Origin: Weissella confusa
Lineage (GTDB): Bacteria > Bacillota > Bacilli > Lactobacillales > Lactobacillaceae
DNA: 64,000 nt
Direction of reading: 5' to 3'
Assembly (NCBI GenBank): GCA_041871065.1
Contig: CP168942.1
Span: 746,501 to 810,500 of the forward strand
How positions within the stretch are numbered: the stretch's first letter is position 1; the number at the start of each line of letters is the position of its first letter. Of the stretch, positions 21,445-30,461 are shown one piece after another. A program made the translations under genes and the position numbers. Under the pieces are notes generated by a model. The model ran no database searches and was not told the origin of the DNA. It worked only from the letters and a program-made list of their open reading frames with translations.

Positions 21445-22266
21445 ATGGCAACGACACGATATGGACTTTTGGGCTACCCAGCCCGTCATTCAAAATCACC
21501 AGCAATGCACAATGCCGCGTTTAAACAAGCGGGCATTGATGCGCAATACGATGCCTATGAAGTCGCACCAAATGCATTGGCAGCGACGTTTAAAAGTTTG
21601 GTTGCATCCGGCGTGGCGGGTTTCAACGTGACAATGCCGTTTAAGGAAGCAATTATGTTGTACTTGGATGACCTGACGCCATTAGCTCGTCGCCTTTCAG
21701 CGGTCAACACCGTCGTGATTCGCGATGGCAAAACGATTGGTGATTCAACCGACGGCGCTGGCTTTTGGCGGACGTTACGTGAGCCAGCTGATCAAGTAAT
21801 TTTGATTGGGACTGGTGGGGCAGCCCGCGCCATTATGGCGACGGCACCAAAGTCGGTAACGTTGCACGTGTTCAACCGTCAAAGCGACCGTTTCCCGGAA
21901 AAAGCTGCGATGGTCAATGATTTGGCAGGCGTTGAATTGCATGATTTGGATGAAATTGGGATGTATTTGCCATATGCTGATTTGATTGTGAACGCGACGA
22001 ACGTGGGGATGCAGTCAGATATCTCGATTCTATCAACTGAACAATTCTATGAAACCCAACCAGATGTCCAAGTGGTTGATATTATCTATAAGAAAGAGCC
22101 AACGCCATTCGTGGCTGCAGCCCGTGCAGCCGGACGTCAAGCAGATGATGGCCTTGCCATGTTGATTGGTCAGGGTGCATTGAGTTTTGAACAATGGACC
22201 GGTCAATTACCTGATATCAACGTCATGAAGCAGGCGATTATGCCGGCTGAAGAAGGAGAAGAGTAA
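21445..22266 (+). CDS. aroE: Shikimate dehydrogenase
   Basis: A 273-residue enzyme that reduces 3-dehydroshikimate to shikimate with NADPH. It shows the substrate motif GYPARHSKSPAMHNAAF at residues about 9-25, the conserved NVTMPFKE (catalytic Lys), the AVNTVV segment, and a Rossmann loop LIGTGGAARAIM. The C-terminal VDIIYKKEPTPF and DGLAMLIGQGALSFEQWTG are typical. ATG 21445 is chosen over a TTG at 21382 because a GGAGTGAGGAG site lies upstream. It is the first gene of a seven-gene shikimate operon transcribed toward 28041. Confidence 0.93.
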   Translation: MATTRYGLLGYPARHSKSPAMHNAAFKQAGIDAQYDAYEVAPNALAATFKSLVASGVAGFNVTMPFKEAIMLYLDDLTPLARRLSAVNTVVIRDGKTIGDSTDGAGFWRTLREPADQVILIGTGGAARAIMATAPKSVTLHVFNRQSDRFPEKAAMVNDLAGVELHDLDEIGMYLPYADLIVNATNVGMQSDISILSTEQFYETQPDVQVVDIIYKKEPTPFVAAARAAGRQADDGLAMLIGQGALSFEQWTGQLPDINVMKQAIMPAEEGEE

Positions 22267-22268
22267 CC

Positions 22269-23258
22269 ATGATTTTAGTCATGAAGAATGTGCAAGCTGC
22301 GCAACAGGCTCTCGCAGCAGCGACAGCAGCCGGCTTGAAAAATGTGTACGCACACGAGGAACGCGTGGGCTTTGCGACGATTAAAACGTTGGCAGAAGTC
22401 CCATTTGTGAATGAGGCTGATGTTGCTGAAGTGATTGAAAAGCACCCAGCGGCGTTGAAAAGTTCGCGTCTTTTCCACCCGGCTGATACGGTCATTACGA
22501 CTGCGCATTCAGTAATTGGTGGTGGCAATTTTGTCTTGATGGCGGGGCCAGATTCGATTGAGTCAGCTGACCACGTTTTGGCGATGGGCGTAGCTGTGCA
22601 AGAAGCAGGTGCAACGTTGCTTCGTGGTGGGTCATACAAGCCACGTACAAGTCCATATAGCTTCCAAGGATTAGGTGAGGCCGGGTTGCAAATGCACCGC
22701 CAAGCAGCTGATGCCTTGGGGATGGACATGATTACTGAAATTATGGATACGCGTGATGTTGAAATTGTTGGACAATATACCGATATTTTCCAAGTTGGCA
22801 CGCGCAATATGCAGAATTTCAGCTTATTGAAGGCGCTTGGGCAACAAAGTAAGCCCGTCGCATTGAAGCGCGGTATGAGCGCCTTGATTGATGAGCTTTT
22901 AAGTGCGGCTGAATATATCGCGTCAGAAGGTAATGACCAAATTATCTTGATTGAGCGCGGCATTCGCACGTTTGATAACAAATACACGCGTAATACCATG
23001 GATGTGAGTGCCATTCCGGTTTTGCAAGAATTAACACATTATCCGGTTTTGGCCGATCCATCACACGCAGCCGGTGTTGCACACCACGTGACATCAGTTG
23101 GCTTGGCAGCGGTGGCGGCTGGCGCACAAGGGTTGATGGTCGAAATTCACAATCGCCCAGAAGCGGCCTTTGTTGATGGTGCGCAAGCTTTGACGCCAGC
23201 ACAATTTGCTGAATTAGCCGACAAGGCGCGCGCGATTCACGAAATTGTAAGGGGATAA
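22269..23258 (+). CDS. aroF: 3-deoxy-7-phosphoheptulonate (DAHP) synthase, type I-beta
   Basis: A 329-residue enzyme condensing PEP with erythrose 4-phosphate, the entry step of the shikimate pathway. The barrel carries MAGPDSIES, LLRGGSYKPRTSPYSFQG (PEP and phosphate binding), KRGMSA and DPSHAAGVAHHV. The first 60 or so residues form a short extra domain like the ferredoxin-like regulatory domain of Thermotoga-type enzymes, which allows inhibition by aromatic amino acids; whether that works here is not visible. It starts 2 bp after aroE with AAGGAGAAGAG as ribosome site. Symbol choice among aroF/aroG/aroA names is conventional. Confidence 0.9.
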   Translation: MILVMKNVQAAQQALAAATAAGLKNVYAHEERVGFATIKTLAEVPFVNEADVAEVIEKHPAALKSSRLFHPADTVITTAHSVIGGGNFVLMAGPDSIESADHVLAMGVAVQEAGATLLRGGSYKPRTSPYSFQGLGEAGLQMHRQAADALGMDMITEIMDTRDVEIVGQYTDIFQVGTRNMQNFSLLKALGQQSKPVALKRGMSALIDELLSAAEYIASEGNDQIILIERGIRTFDNKYTRNTMDVSAIPVLQELTHYPVLADPSHAAGVAHHVTSVGLAAVAAGAQGLMVEIHNRPEAAFVDGAQALTPAQFAELADKARAIHEIVRG

Positions 23259-23259
23259 T

Positions 23260-24327
23260 ATGATTCAAGTAACATTACCTGACAAGCAATATCGCATTGA
23301 AATTCAAGCTGGTTTGCGCCATGCAATTGGTGAACAAGTTGCTCGGGTTTGGTCAAAGCGTAAGGTACTGTTGGTGTCAGATGAAAATGTCGCCACTTAT
23401 TATTTGGCTGTGACGGCGCAAAATTTGACGTTGAATGGATTTGAGGTTGTACCAGCGGTCTTGCCGGCGGGTGAACAAACGAAATCCTTGGAGGCGGTCA
23501 ACTATCTAGTTGGTGTGATGGCTGAAAATGGCTTTACGCGTCAAGATGGGGTGATTGCGCTCGGCGGTGGCGTCATCGGTGATGTGGCCGGTTTTGTGGC
23601 GTCAGTTTATATGCGTGGCATTGCCTTTATTCAAGTGGCGACGTCGCTGACGGCTCAAGTTGATTCAAGTGTTGGTGGCAAGAACGCCATTAACATGGAT
23701 GATGTGAAAAATATTATGGGGACTTTTTACCAACCAGATTTGGTGATCATCGACCCAGAATATTTGGACACATTGGACGACCGTGACCTAGTTGAAGGTT
23801 ATGCCGAAGTCGTCAAGACGTCAGCTTTGGCTGGTGGCGAGTTCTGGCAATGGACTGGTCGCATGAAGACGGTCGCCGACGTGCGTGCCAATGCACAATG
23901 GCTGATTGAACAATCCGTGCAATATAAGGCTGATATTGTGATGGCCGATGAAAAAGAGGGTGGCGTGCGCAAGGTGTTGAACTTCGGTCACACCTTTGGT
24001 CACGCCATCGAGTTGATGGCTCATGGGTCATTGCGCCACGGTGAAGCAGTCGCTGCTGGTATGGTCGCTATTTCGGACCGCTTTGAGCGTGACGGGATTA
24101 CAGAACCAGGTTTGACTGATGCGTTGGTTGAGCGTTTGGCACCCGTTGGTCTACAAGTCTTTTCACCATTGATTGGTAAAGGTGACTTTTACGACCATTT
24201 GAAGAATGATAAGAAAAATCAATCTGGCACATTGCAGTTGGTCGCCATTGCGGCACCGGGCAAGCCAGTGATTGTTAAAAAAGAGTTAGCAGCAATGAAA
24301 GAATTCGTGGAAGGAAACCCAGAATAA
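23260..24327 (+). CDS. aroB: 3-dehydroquinate synthase
   Basis: A 355-residue NAD+- and metal-dependent enzyme turning DAHP into 3-dehydroquinate. NAD-binding IALGGGVIGDVAGFVAS, TSLTAQVDSSVGGKNAIN and the metal-ligand regions EGYAEVVK and LNFGHTFGHAIE, GSLRHGEAVAAGM are all present. Length is normal. It begins one base after the aroF stop, and its own stop overlaps the aroC start (TAATG), implying translational coupling. Confidence 0.93.
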   Translation: MIQVTLPDKQYRIEIQAGLRHAIGEQVARVWSKRKVLLVSDENVATYYLAVTAQNLTLNGFEVVPAVLPAGEQTKSLEAVNYLVGVMAENGFTRQDGVIALGGGVIGDVAGFVASVYMRGIAFIQVATSLTAQVDSSVGGKNAINMDDVKNIMGTFYQPDLVIIDPEYLDTLDDRDLVEGYAEVVKTSALAGGEFWQWTGRMKTVADVRANAQWLIEQSVQYKADIVMADEKEGGVRKVLNFGHTFGHAIELMAHGSLRHGEAVAAGMVAISDRFERDGITEPGLTDALVERLAPVGLQVFSPLIGKGDFYDHLKNDKKNQSGTLQLVAIAAPGKPVIVKKELAAMKEFVEGNPE

Positions 24328-25505
24328 TGCGTTATATGACGGCGGGTGAGAGTCACGGCCCGGAAGAAGTGGCAATTATTGAGGGCATTCCAGCTGGTTT
24401 GCACTTGACCCAAGAAGATATTAATACGGAACTAGCACGACGCCAGCACGCAGCTGGTCGTGGGCAACGCCAAGTGATTGAGACTGATACGGTCACGATT
24501 ATGGGTGGGGTACGCCACCAGGTGACATTGGGATCACCGATTGCGTTGAACGTGCACAATGATGACCACAATCACTGGACAAAGATTATGGATCCCAACA
24601 CGCCAGCTGACGAAGAAAACAGCAAGCGTAAGGTGATGCGCCCACGCCCAGGTCACGCTGATTTGGTTGGGGGGATGAAGTATCGTCACTCGGCCGATTT
24701 GCGAAATGTGTTGGAGCGTTCATCAGCGCGTGAAACGGTCATGCGTGTTGCGGTTGGAGCGGTTGCAAAGCGTTTGTTGGCTGAATTAGGTATTGATGTG
24801 CACGGGTTTGTGTTAAACATCGGGCCAGTCCGCGCTGATGCGGGTCAAATTGCTCAGTATAAGACGTTGGCCGAATTGCGTGCCGTGACTGAGAGTTTCC
24901 CAACACGTACGTTGGACGCCGAAACGGATGAAAAGATGCGCACGTTGTTGGATGACACGAAGCGTGATTACAACACGGTTGGTGGTACAGTCCAAGTTAT
25001 CGCAACCGGCGTACCAGTTGGCTTGGGGTCATATGTTTCCGCTGATACAAAGTTGGATGCCAAGATTGCGCGCGCCATTATTGGCATTAACGCGTTCAAG
25101 GGCGTTGAATTTGGTGGCGGGTTTGAGAACGCTGAAAAGTTCGGCTCAGAAGTGATGGACGAAATCTACTGGAGCGAAGAACGTGGTTTCTACCGCGGGT
25201 CTAACAACCTCGGCGGGTTCGAAGGTGGGATGACCAACGGTGAACCAGTGGTGGTGAAGGGCGTTGTGAAGCCAATTCCAACGCTTTATCGACCAATGCA
25301 AAGTGTCGATATCGATACCCACGAAGACCATCGTGCGTCAGTGGAACGCTCTGATACAACGGCGGTTACCGCAGCTGCCGTAATCGCGGAGCACATGGTT
25401 GCCATTGAGTTGGCCACTGCCATTTTGGATAAATTTGATACAGATAATATGGATCGTTTGAAGGAGCAATTAGCGGCGTACCGTGCCGAAATTAAAAACT
25501 TCTAA
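24327..25505 (+). CDS. aroC: Chorismate synthase
   Basis: A 392-residue FMN-dependent enzyme that makes chorismate from EPSP. Signatures are GESHGPEEVAIIEGIPAG near the N-terminus, RRQHAAGRGQRQVIETD, RPRPGHADLVGGMKY and RSSARETVMRVAVGAVAK. The start overlaps the aroB stop. The order aroB-aroC-aroA-aroK is common in Firmicutes. The enzyme needs reduced FMN supplied from elsewhere; no flavin reductase is in this operon. Confidence 0.93.
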   Translation: MRYMTAGESHGPEEVAIIEGIPAGLHLTQEDINTELARRQHAAGRGQRQVIETDTVTIMGGVRHQVTLGSPIALNVHNDDHNHWTKIMDPNTPADEENSKRKVMRPRPGHADLVGGMKYRHSADLRNVLERSSARETVMRVAVGAVAKRLLAELGIDVHGFVLNIGPVRADAGQIAQYKTLAELRAVTESFPTRTLDAETDEKMRTLLDDTKRDYNTVGGTVQVIATGVPVGLGSYVSADTKLDAKIARAIIGINAFKGVEFGGGFENAEKFGSEVMDEIYWSEERGFYRGSNNLGGFEGGMTNGEPVVVKGVVKPIPTLYRPMQSVDIDTHEDHRASVERSDTTAVTAAAVIAEHMVAIELATAILDKFDTDNMDRLKEQLAAYRAEIKNF

Positions 25506-25527
25506 GTCGCCCCGAAAGGAGTAAGTT

Positions 25528-26823
25528 ATGACTAACCGACAATTAAAAACTGCAGCAACCGGCATTAATGGCCAGTTAACGGTACCGGGGGACAAGAGTA
25601 TTTCACACCGTGCGGTTATGTTGGGGAGTATTGCAACTGGGGAGACGACGATTTACGGACTGCTCGATTCGGATGATGTCCGAAATACATTGGGCGCCAT
25701 GCAGCAGTTGGGGGTAACCGTCGATTGGTATGATGACCGTGTCGTTGTGCACGGCCGACCACTTACGACGTTGACGGAGCCCGAGGAACCGCTTGATATG
25801 GGGAATTCTGGTACTAGTACGCGCTTGTTGATGGGATTGTTGGCGAATCAGCCATTCCCGATGACGTTTGTTGGGGATGCTAGTTTGAGCACTCGTCCAT
25901 TGGCGCGCGTGATTGATCCATTGACGAAAATGGGGGCCCGTTTTGTGTCGACGAATCACCGTTTGCCGGTGACGACGATGCCTGGCTTTGGCTTGCATGG
26001 GATTCACTACCGTTTGCCAGTGGCATCTGCGCAAGTGAAGAGTGCTTTGATTTTAGCTGGCTTGCAAGCTGAAGGCGAAACGGTGATTACCGAACCGTTG
26101 GCGACGCGTGACCACACTGAACGGATGTTGCAAAAGTTTGGCGTAGCAGTTACCCGTGATGGCCAAGATATTATCGTGACGCCGAACACAACTTTGACTG
26201 GGACAACGATTAACGTGCCTGGTGATATTTCATCGGCTGCGTTTTGGATTGTGGCCGCATTGTTGGTGCCAAATAGTGAGTTGCGCTTGACCGGCGTCGG
26301 GATTAACCCAACGCGTGACGGCATTTTACGTTTGTTGCGTCGCATGGGTGCAGTGATTGAACTGGATAATGTGATTTCAGAAGGTGAACCAACCGCGGAT
26401 TTGATTGTTCGTACACAAGCCTTGCAAGCGACAGCCATTACGTCAGAAGATATTCCGACAGCGGTCGATGAAATTCCGATGCTGGTGTTGGCGGCGACGC
26501 AAGCGCTTGGCGACACCTTGATTACAGGTGCCCAGGAACTTCACGTGAAAGAAACGGATCGCATTGCGACGGTGACCACGCAACTCAATAAGTTAGGGGC
26601 GAACATCGAGGCTCGCGAAGATGGGTTCTTGGTGCACGGTGGTACGCCGTTGCATGTTGAAGAGGCAACGGTGGTTGATTCATCAGGCGATCACCGAATT
26701 GGGATGATGCTGGCGATTGCGGCCTTGTTGACGGATGGTGAAGTTGCTTTGGCAAACGCTGATTCAGTCAGCGTGTCATATCCAAGCTTCTTTGCGGACC
26801 TAGAAAGATTGGTGGAAGCGTAA
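25528..26823 (+). CDS. aroA: 3-phosphoshikimate 1-carboxyvinyltransferase (EPSP synthase)
   Basis: A 431-residue enzyme adding PEP to shikimate 3-phosphate. It shows PGDKSISHRAVMLGSIA (substrate-binding Lys at the N-terminus), GNSGTSTRLLMGLLA, the GDASLSTRPL segment (Arg contact to phosphate), ISSAAFWIVAAL and KETDRIATV. AAAGGAG precedes the ATG. The loop GNSGTSTR has the GNSGTxxR form with Ser in place of the common Ala, and TRPLARV is present where many enzymes have RPMxR. Its stop overlaps aroK (TAATG). Confidence 0.93.
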   Translation: MTNRQLKTAATGINGQLTVPGDKSISHRAVMLGSIATGETTIYGLLDSDDVRNTLGAMQQLGVTVDWYDDRVVVHGRPLTTLTEPEEPLDMGNSGTSTRLLMGLLANQPFPMTFVGDASLSTRPLARVIDPLTKMGARFVSTNHRLPVTTMPGFGLHGIHYRLPVASAQVKSALILAGLQAEGETVITEPLATRDHTERMLQKFGVAVTRDGQDIIVTPNTTLTGTTINVPGDISSAAFWIVAALLVPNSELRLTGVGINPTRDGILRLLRRMGAVIELDNVISEGEPTADLIVRTQALQATAITSEDIPTAVDEIPMLVLAATQALGDTLITGAQELHVKETDRIATVTTQLNKLGANIEAREDGFLVHGGTPLHVEEATVVDSSGDHRIGMMLAIAALLTDGEVALANADSVSVSYPSFFADLERLVEA

Positions 26824-27326
26824 TGAAAACAGCGATTTTGATTGGTTTCATGGGGGCTGGCAAGACGACGGTTGGTCGTTTACTAGCTGAAATGTTGACC
26901 GTGCCATTAACCGATACCGATAAAATGATTATTCGTAAGACGGGACAAACGCCGGGCGAAATTTTTGCCGCAGAGGGTGAGTCAGCCTTTCGGGCGCTGG
27001 AACATGATGTGTTGCAAGAAGTCATTAATAATGAGGGCATTATTGCAACAGGTGGCGGCATTATCGAGACGCCAGGTAATATTCAACTGTTGTCTGAAGC
27101 AAATGTGCCAGTGTTTTATCTATCAGGTTCGTTTGGTCAAACGATGGAACGATTGGCCGATGATGACACGCGCCCCATTTTGCGTTCAAAGACGTTGATG
27201 GAAGTGGCAGCCTTGTGGCGTAACCGCTTGCCGAAATATGACGCGGCTGCCAGTCACGTGATTGCGACGGATAATAAAACAGCAGCTGAAGTCGCAACTG
27301 AAATTCGCGAGTTACTAGGTGAATAA
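26823..27326 (+). CDS. aroK: Shikimate kinase
   Basis: A 167-residue P-loop kinase phosphorylating shikimate at O3. Walker A is GFMGAGKTTVGRLLA at residues 8-22; DTDKMI matches the shikimate-binding DxD, ESAFRALE gives the shikimate-contact Arg, and GGGIIE is the following glycine loop. The lid region contains DDTRPIL. It starts inside the aroA stop and is followed without gap by aroD. Confidence 0.92.
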   Translation: MKTAILIGFMGAGKTTVGRLLAEMLTVPLTDTDKMIIRKTGQTPGEIFAAEGESAFRALEHDVLQEVINNEGIIATGGGIIETPGNIQLLSEANVPVFYLSGSFGQTMERLADDDTRPILRSKTLMEVAALWRNRLPKYDAAASHVIATDNKTAAEVATEIRELLGE

Positions 27327-27327
27327 G

Positions 27328-28041
27328 ATGACGAATTTGAAAATTGGGTCAGCCATTGCGAGGCCCGAGCGCCCGTTGATTGCGGTGCCAGTCATGGGTG
27401 AAACCGTGAATGATGTGTTGGTGATGTTGGAACAAGCCAACGAGAGTCAAGCCGACGTGATTGAATGGCGCGTGGATTATTTAGCTGATCCGGGTGAGTT
27501 ACAAGCTAGCCAAATGCAAACCATTGCTTTTAATGCGGATAAGCCGTTGATTGTCACGTGGCGAACAACAGCTGAAGGCGGGCAAGAAGACTTTGATAGC
27601 ATCGCTTATCACTGGGTATACCAGTTGGCGATTGCAAGTCGTGTTGCGGCGGTGGATGTCGAAGTTGCGCTGCTTGAAGAAGTTGGGGATGTGATTGAAG
27701 ATGCGCAATCACAGGGCATTACCGTGATTGGTTCACGTCATTATTTTGACGAGACGCCCGCTGATTTAGCTGCAACGTTGCAAGAAATGATTGCGACACC
27801 AGCTGATGTTGTAAAACTGGCTGTGATGCCAAATGATGATGAGGATGTGCAACGATTGTTGGATGCAACTAAGGCAGCTGATCAAGCAAAGCCGTTAATC
27901 ACAATGGCGATGGGCGAACTTGGTCAGCGGTCACGTTTCGACGGGTATCAATATGGTTCCCAATTAACATTCGCGAGCCTTGGTGAGTCATCAGCGCCAG
28001 GACAACCTGGTGTGACACAACTAAAAGCACATTTTGAATAA
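27328..28041 (+). CDS. aroD: 3-dehydroquinate dehydratase, type I
   Basis: A 237-residue type I (Schiff-base) dehydroquinase. VIEWRVDYLAD contains the substrate-binding Glu and Arg; the catalytic His lies in IGSRHYFDETP and the Schiff-base Lys in ADVVKLAVMP. C-terminal TMAMGELGQRSR and LTFASLGESSAPGQ close the barrel. ATG 27328 is preferred; GTG 27319 would overlap aroK. As the last gene it completes all seven steps to chorismate. No tyrA, pheA or trp genes follow, so the branch pathways must lie elsewhere or be absent. Confidence 0.92.
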   Translation: MTNLKIGSAIARPERPLIAVPVMGETVNDVLVMLEQANESQADVIEWRVDYLADPGELQASQMQTIAFNADKPLIVTWRTTAEGGQEDFDSIAYHWVYQLAIASRVAAVDVEVALLEEVGDVIEDAQSQGITVIGSRHYFDETPADLAATLQEMIATPADVVKLAVMPNDDEDVQRLLDATKAADQAKPLITMAMGELGQRSRFDGYQYGSQLTFASLGESSAPGQPGVTQLKAHFE

Positions 28042-28046
28042 ACTTT

Positions 28047-28084
28047 ATAGTGCTGAACGGCAAAGTGTTCAGCACTATTTTTTT
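28047..28084 (+). terminator. Terminator after the aro operon
   Basis: A perfect 12-bp stem (ATAGTGCTGAAC with GTTCAGCACTAT) and a T run, 5 bp after the aroD stop. Confidence 0.92.
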
Positions 28085-28161
28085 GTGTACAAGTTTTCAG
28101 ACTAGAACTATTTAACTATCAGTTATTTTTGGTGTTTCAAAATAAGCTGTCTTTTGAATAA

Positions 28162-28175
28162 TGAAAGGGCTTGCA
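28162..28175 (+). promoter_or_regulatory. CRE-like CcpA site over the xylA -35
   Basis: TGAAAGGGCTTGCA matches the cre consensus TGWAANCGNTNWCA at 12 of 14 positions (mismatches at the central C and at W). It overlaps the -35, a position suited to glucose repression of xylose use. Binding is inferred. Confidence 0.5.
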
Positions 28176-28198
28176 TTTGGAAATTATGCTCCTATAAT
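28171..28198 (+). promoter_or_regulatory. xylA promoter
   Basis: -35 TTGCAT (28171-28176) and a perfect -10 TATAAT (28193-28198) are separated by 16 bp. This leaves a leader of about 90 nt before xylA. Confidence 0.75.
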
Positions 28199-28208
28199 GG
28201 GTGTTGTA

Positions 28209-28238
28209 AGTTGGTTGGCCGGACAAATCAACTCAACT
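28209..28238 (+). promoter_or_regulatory. Imperfect inverted repeat downstream of the xylA promoter, possible XylR operator
   Basis: AGTTGGTTG and CAACTCAACT form an imperfect inverted repeat just after the start of transcription. Its AGTT...AACT ends resemble XylR (ROK family) operators of lactobacilli. No xylR gene is in the window. Confidence 0.35.
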
Positions 28239-28297
28239 AAGCTGACGAAGTTTTAGCTGCCAACGAAGATATTGTTCTAATTTTGGAGGAAAGCATT

Positions 28298-29683
28298 ATG
28301 TCAGAACTGTTTGACTTCCCTAAGGTTGAGTACCTTGGCGGAAAGAAGGGGATTAACTTTTTGGACGCCAAGGGATATAACTTCTATAACCCTGAGGAGC
28401 CTGTAACGATCAACGGAGAAACGAAGCCAATGAAGGATTGGTTGAAGTTTTCAGTTGCCTACTGGCACACGATGGACCAACGTTTGGTTGACCCATTTGG
28501 TGAAGGAACTGCCGTACGTCCTTGGGATGTTGATGGTGTTGATGATGTCACAAGCATGGAACAAGCCTTGAAGAAGGTTGATTACATGTTTGAGTTCATG
28601 GACAAGTTGGGTGTTGAATACTTCGCCTTCCACGACCGTGACTTGGCACCAGAAGGTAACACGTTGGCTGAGACGAACGCCAACTTGGATAAGGTTGTCG
28701 ACAAGATTGAGCAAAAGATGCACGAAACTGGCAAGAAGTTGCTATGGAACACATCATCATTGTTCACGAACAAGCGTTTCTTGGCCGGTGGTGCTACGAC
28801 ACCATTTGCTGACGTCTTCGCTTATGCTGCAGCCCAAATCAAGCACTCATTGGAGATTGCTAAGCGTTTGAACTCAGAATCATACGTATTCTGGGGTGGT
28901 CGTGAAGGTTACGAGTCATTGTTGAACACGGATACGAAGCGTGAGTTGGATCACATCGCCAAGTTCTTCAAGTTGGCCAAGGATTACGCTAACGAAATTG
29001 GCTACACTGGTCAATTCTTGTTGGAGCCAAAGCCAAAGGAGCCAACGGCACACCAATACGATACTGATGTCCAAACGACAATTGCCTTCTTGAAGACGTA
29101 CGGTTTGGAAAACGACTTCAAGTTGAACTTGGAAGGAAACCACGCATACTTGGCCGGCCACACTTACGAACACGAAGCTCGCTTCGCCCGTGAAGCTGGT
29201 TTGTTGGGATCATTGGATGCCAACATGGGTGACAAGCAAACTGGTTGGGACATCGACGAATTCCCTAATGACATTTATGAAGCAACATTGGTTATGTACG
29301 AGTTCGTTAAGAACGGTGGTTTGCCAACTGGTGGTTTGAACTTTGATTCAAAGGTTCGCCGTGCGTCATTCAAGCCTGATGACTTGTTCTACGCCCACAT
29401 GGCCGGTATGGATGTTTACGCCGCTGGTTTGCGTGTTGCGTTGAAGATGGTCGAGGATAACTTCTTGGAGAATATCTACAAGGAGCGTTACGCATCATTC
29501 GATTCAGGCATCGGTGCCGACTTCGAAGCTGATAAGGTAACCTTCAAGGACTTTGAAGATTACATCTTGAACAAGACGAACGACGAAATTTTCGCAACGA
29601 TTCAATCTGGTCGTTTGGAAGCTATCAAGGCAACCTTGAACAACTACATCTACTCAGTTTTGGGTACGACTTTCAACAAGTAA
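28298..29683 (+). CDS. xylA: Xylose isomerase
   Basis: A 461-residue class II xylose isomerase (D-xylose to D-xylulose; also glucose to fructose). It shows the catalytic His in [13 protein letters not shown], the metal-ligand segments [44 protein letters not shown] and [20 protein letters not shown]. Length is about 20 residues longer than typical class II enzymes of 440. ATG 28298 follows TTGGAGGAAAG. It stands alone between terminators: no xylulokinase or xylose transporter is adjacent, although Weissella-type organisms feed xylulose 5-phosphate into the phosphoketolase pathway. High use of preferred codons suggests strong expression. Confidence 0.93.
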   Translation: MSELFDFPKVEYLGGKKGINFLDAKGYNFYNPEEPVTINGETKPMKDWLKFSVAYWHTMDQRLVDPFGEGTAVRPWDVDGVDDVTSMEQALKKVDYMFEFMDKLGVEYFAFHDRDLAPEGNTLAETNANLDKVVDKIEQKMHETGKKLLWNTSSLFTNKRFLAGGATTPFADVFAYAAAQIKHSLEIAKRLNSESYVFWGGREGYESLLNTDTKRELDHIAKFFKLAKDYANEIGYTGQFLLEPKPKEPTAHQYDTDVQTTIAFLKTYGLENDFKLNLEGNHAYLAGHTYEHEARFAREAGLLGSLDANMGDKQTGWDIDEFPNDIYEATLVMYEFVKNGGLPTGGLNFDSKVRRASFKPDDLFYAHMAGMDVYAAGLRVALKMVEDNFLENIYKERYASFDSGIGADFEADKVTFKDFEDYILNKTNDEIFATIQSGRLEAIKATLNNYIYSVLGTTFNK

Positions 29684-29731
29684 TTAATTGCAATAACCTC
29701 ACATTCTCAAAAATAATCATCTGTTAAAAAT

Positions 29732-29785
29732 AAAAAACGTGCCTAGCAGGCTCCTGTGAGAACCTGCTAGGCACGTTTTGTTTTT
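29732..29785. terminator. Bidirectional terminator between xylA and ykoC
   Basis: A perfect 17-bp stem (AAAACGTGCCTAGCAGG with CCTGCTAGGCACGTTTT) is flanked by A and T runs on both sides, serving convergent genes. Confidence 0.9.
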
Positions 29786-30461
29786 AATAAGGTTTGATAA
29801 TCCATGCCACGATGGCATAGCCAACAATCAAAATGATAGCAACGGCCCAATGCCAGATTGGCAAAGGATCAGTCGCAGTTTGCGTTCGTGGAAAGCCTTC
29901 CGTGAAGCCATGTGACGTCATCGCCATTGCTAAGTCATCAGACCAGTGTAGAGCACTGACAATTGCTTTGAAATACAATTGTGGGCTCCAAAAGTGATAG
30001 GTGATGCCACGTAATGAGGCGGCGTAACGAATCGTTTGGACTTGGCGTCGTACACGAGGGAACAAATTGAAGGCTGCCAACAAGCCATAAGTGAATGTTG
30101 ATGACAACTTGGCATGCAAGTGCAAACTGATGAGCAAATCTTTCACGTGCGTGGTTAATGTCAGCGCTGCGCCAAGCAGTAGATAGGCGTAAAGACGTGA
30201 GGCATAAACCAACGCAATGCGATGCGTGTCACCAGTTCCAAAAGCAATGAATGACCACCATGTTCCAAAGGCAAGTGGGGCAGCAACTAACAACATAATC
30301 ACGATGACTTTACCGGAAACACGTTGTAGCAGTAGGTATAGTAGACCGATGACAGCAACAACGATATTCAACGTAATTGATTGACTAAAGGCGGTTTGAA
30401 AACCAATCCCAATCAGAATAACGAGCAAAACGGTCGGATTCAACTTAAACATGTTGGACAC
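29784..30461 (-). CDS. ykoC: ECF transporter transmembrane (T) component, YkoC/CbiQ type
   Basis: A 225-residue membrane protein with five or six helices and the EcfT coupling motifs with Ala-Arg pattern (SLRGITYHFWSP, and AMAMTSHGFTEGFPR). It is the membrane scaffold joining the ATPases to the substrate-binding YkoE. It is the last gene of ykoE-ykoD-ykoC, and its start overlaps the ykoD end by 17 bp. The riboswitch upstream of the operon identifies it as part of a thiamine or HMP uptake system rather than a general vitamin module. Confidence 0.85.
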   Translation of the reverse strand: MSNMFKLNPTVLLVILIGIGFQTAFSQSITLNIVVAVIGLLYLLLQRVSGKVIVIMLLVAAPLAFGTWWSFIAFGTGDTHRIALVYASRLYAYLLLGAALTLTTHVKDLLISLHLHAKLSSTFTYGLLAAFNLFPRVRRQVQTIRYAASLRGITYHFWSPQLYFKAIVSALHWSDDLAMAMTSHGFTEGFPRTQTATDPLPIWHWAVAIILIVGYAIVAWIIKPY

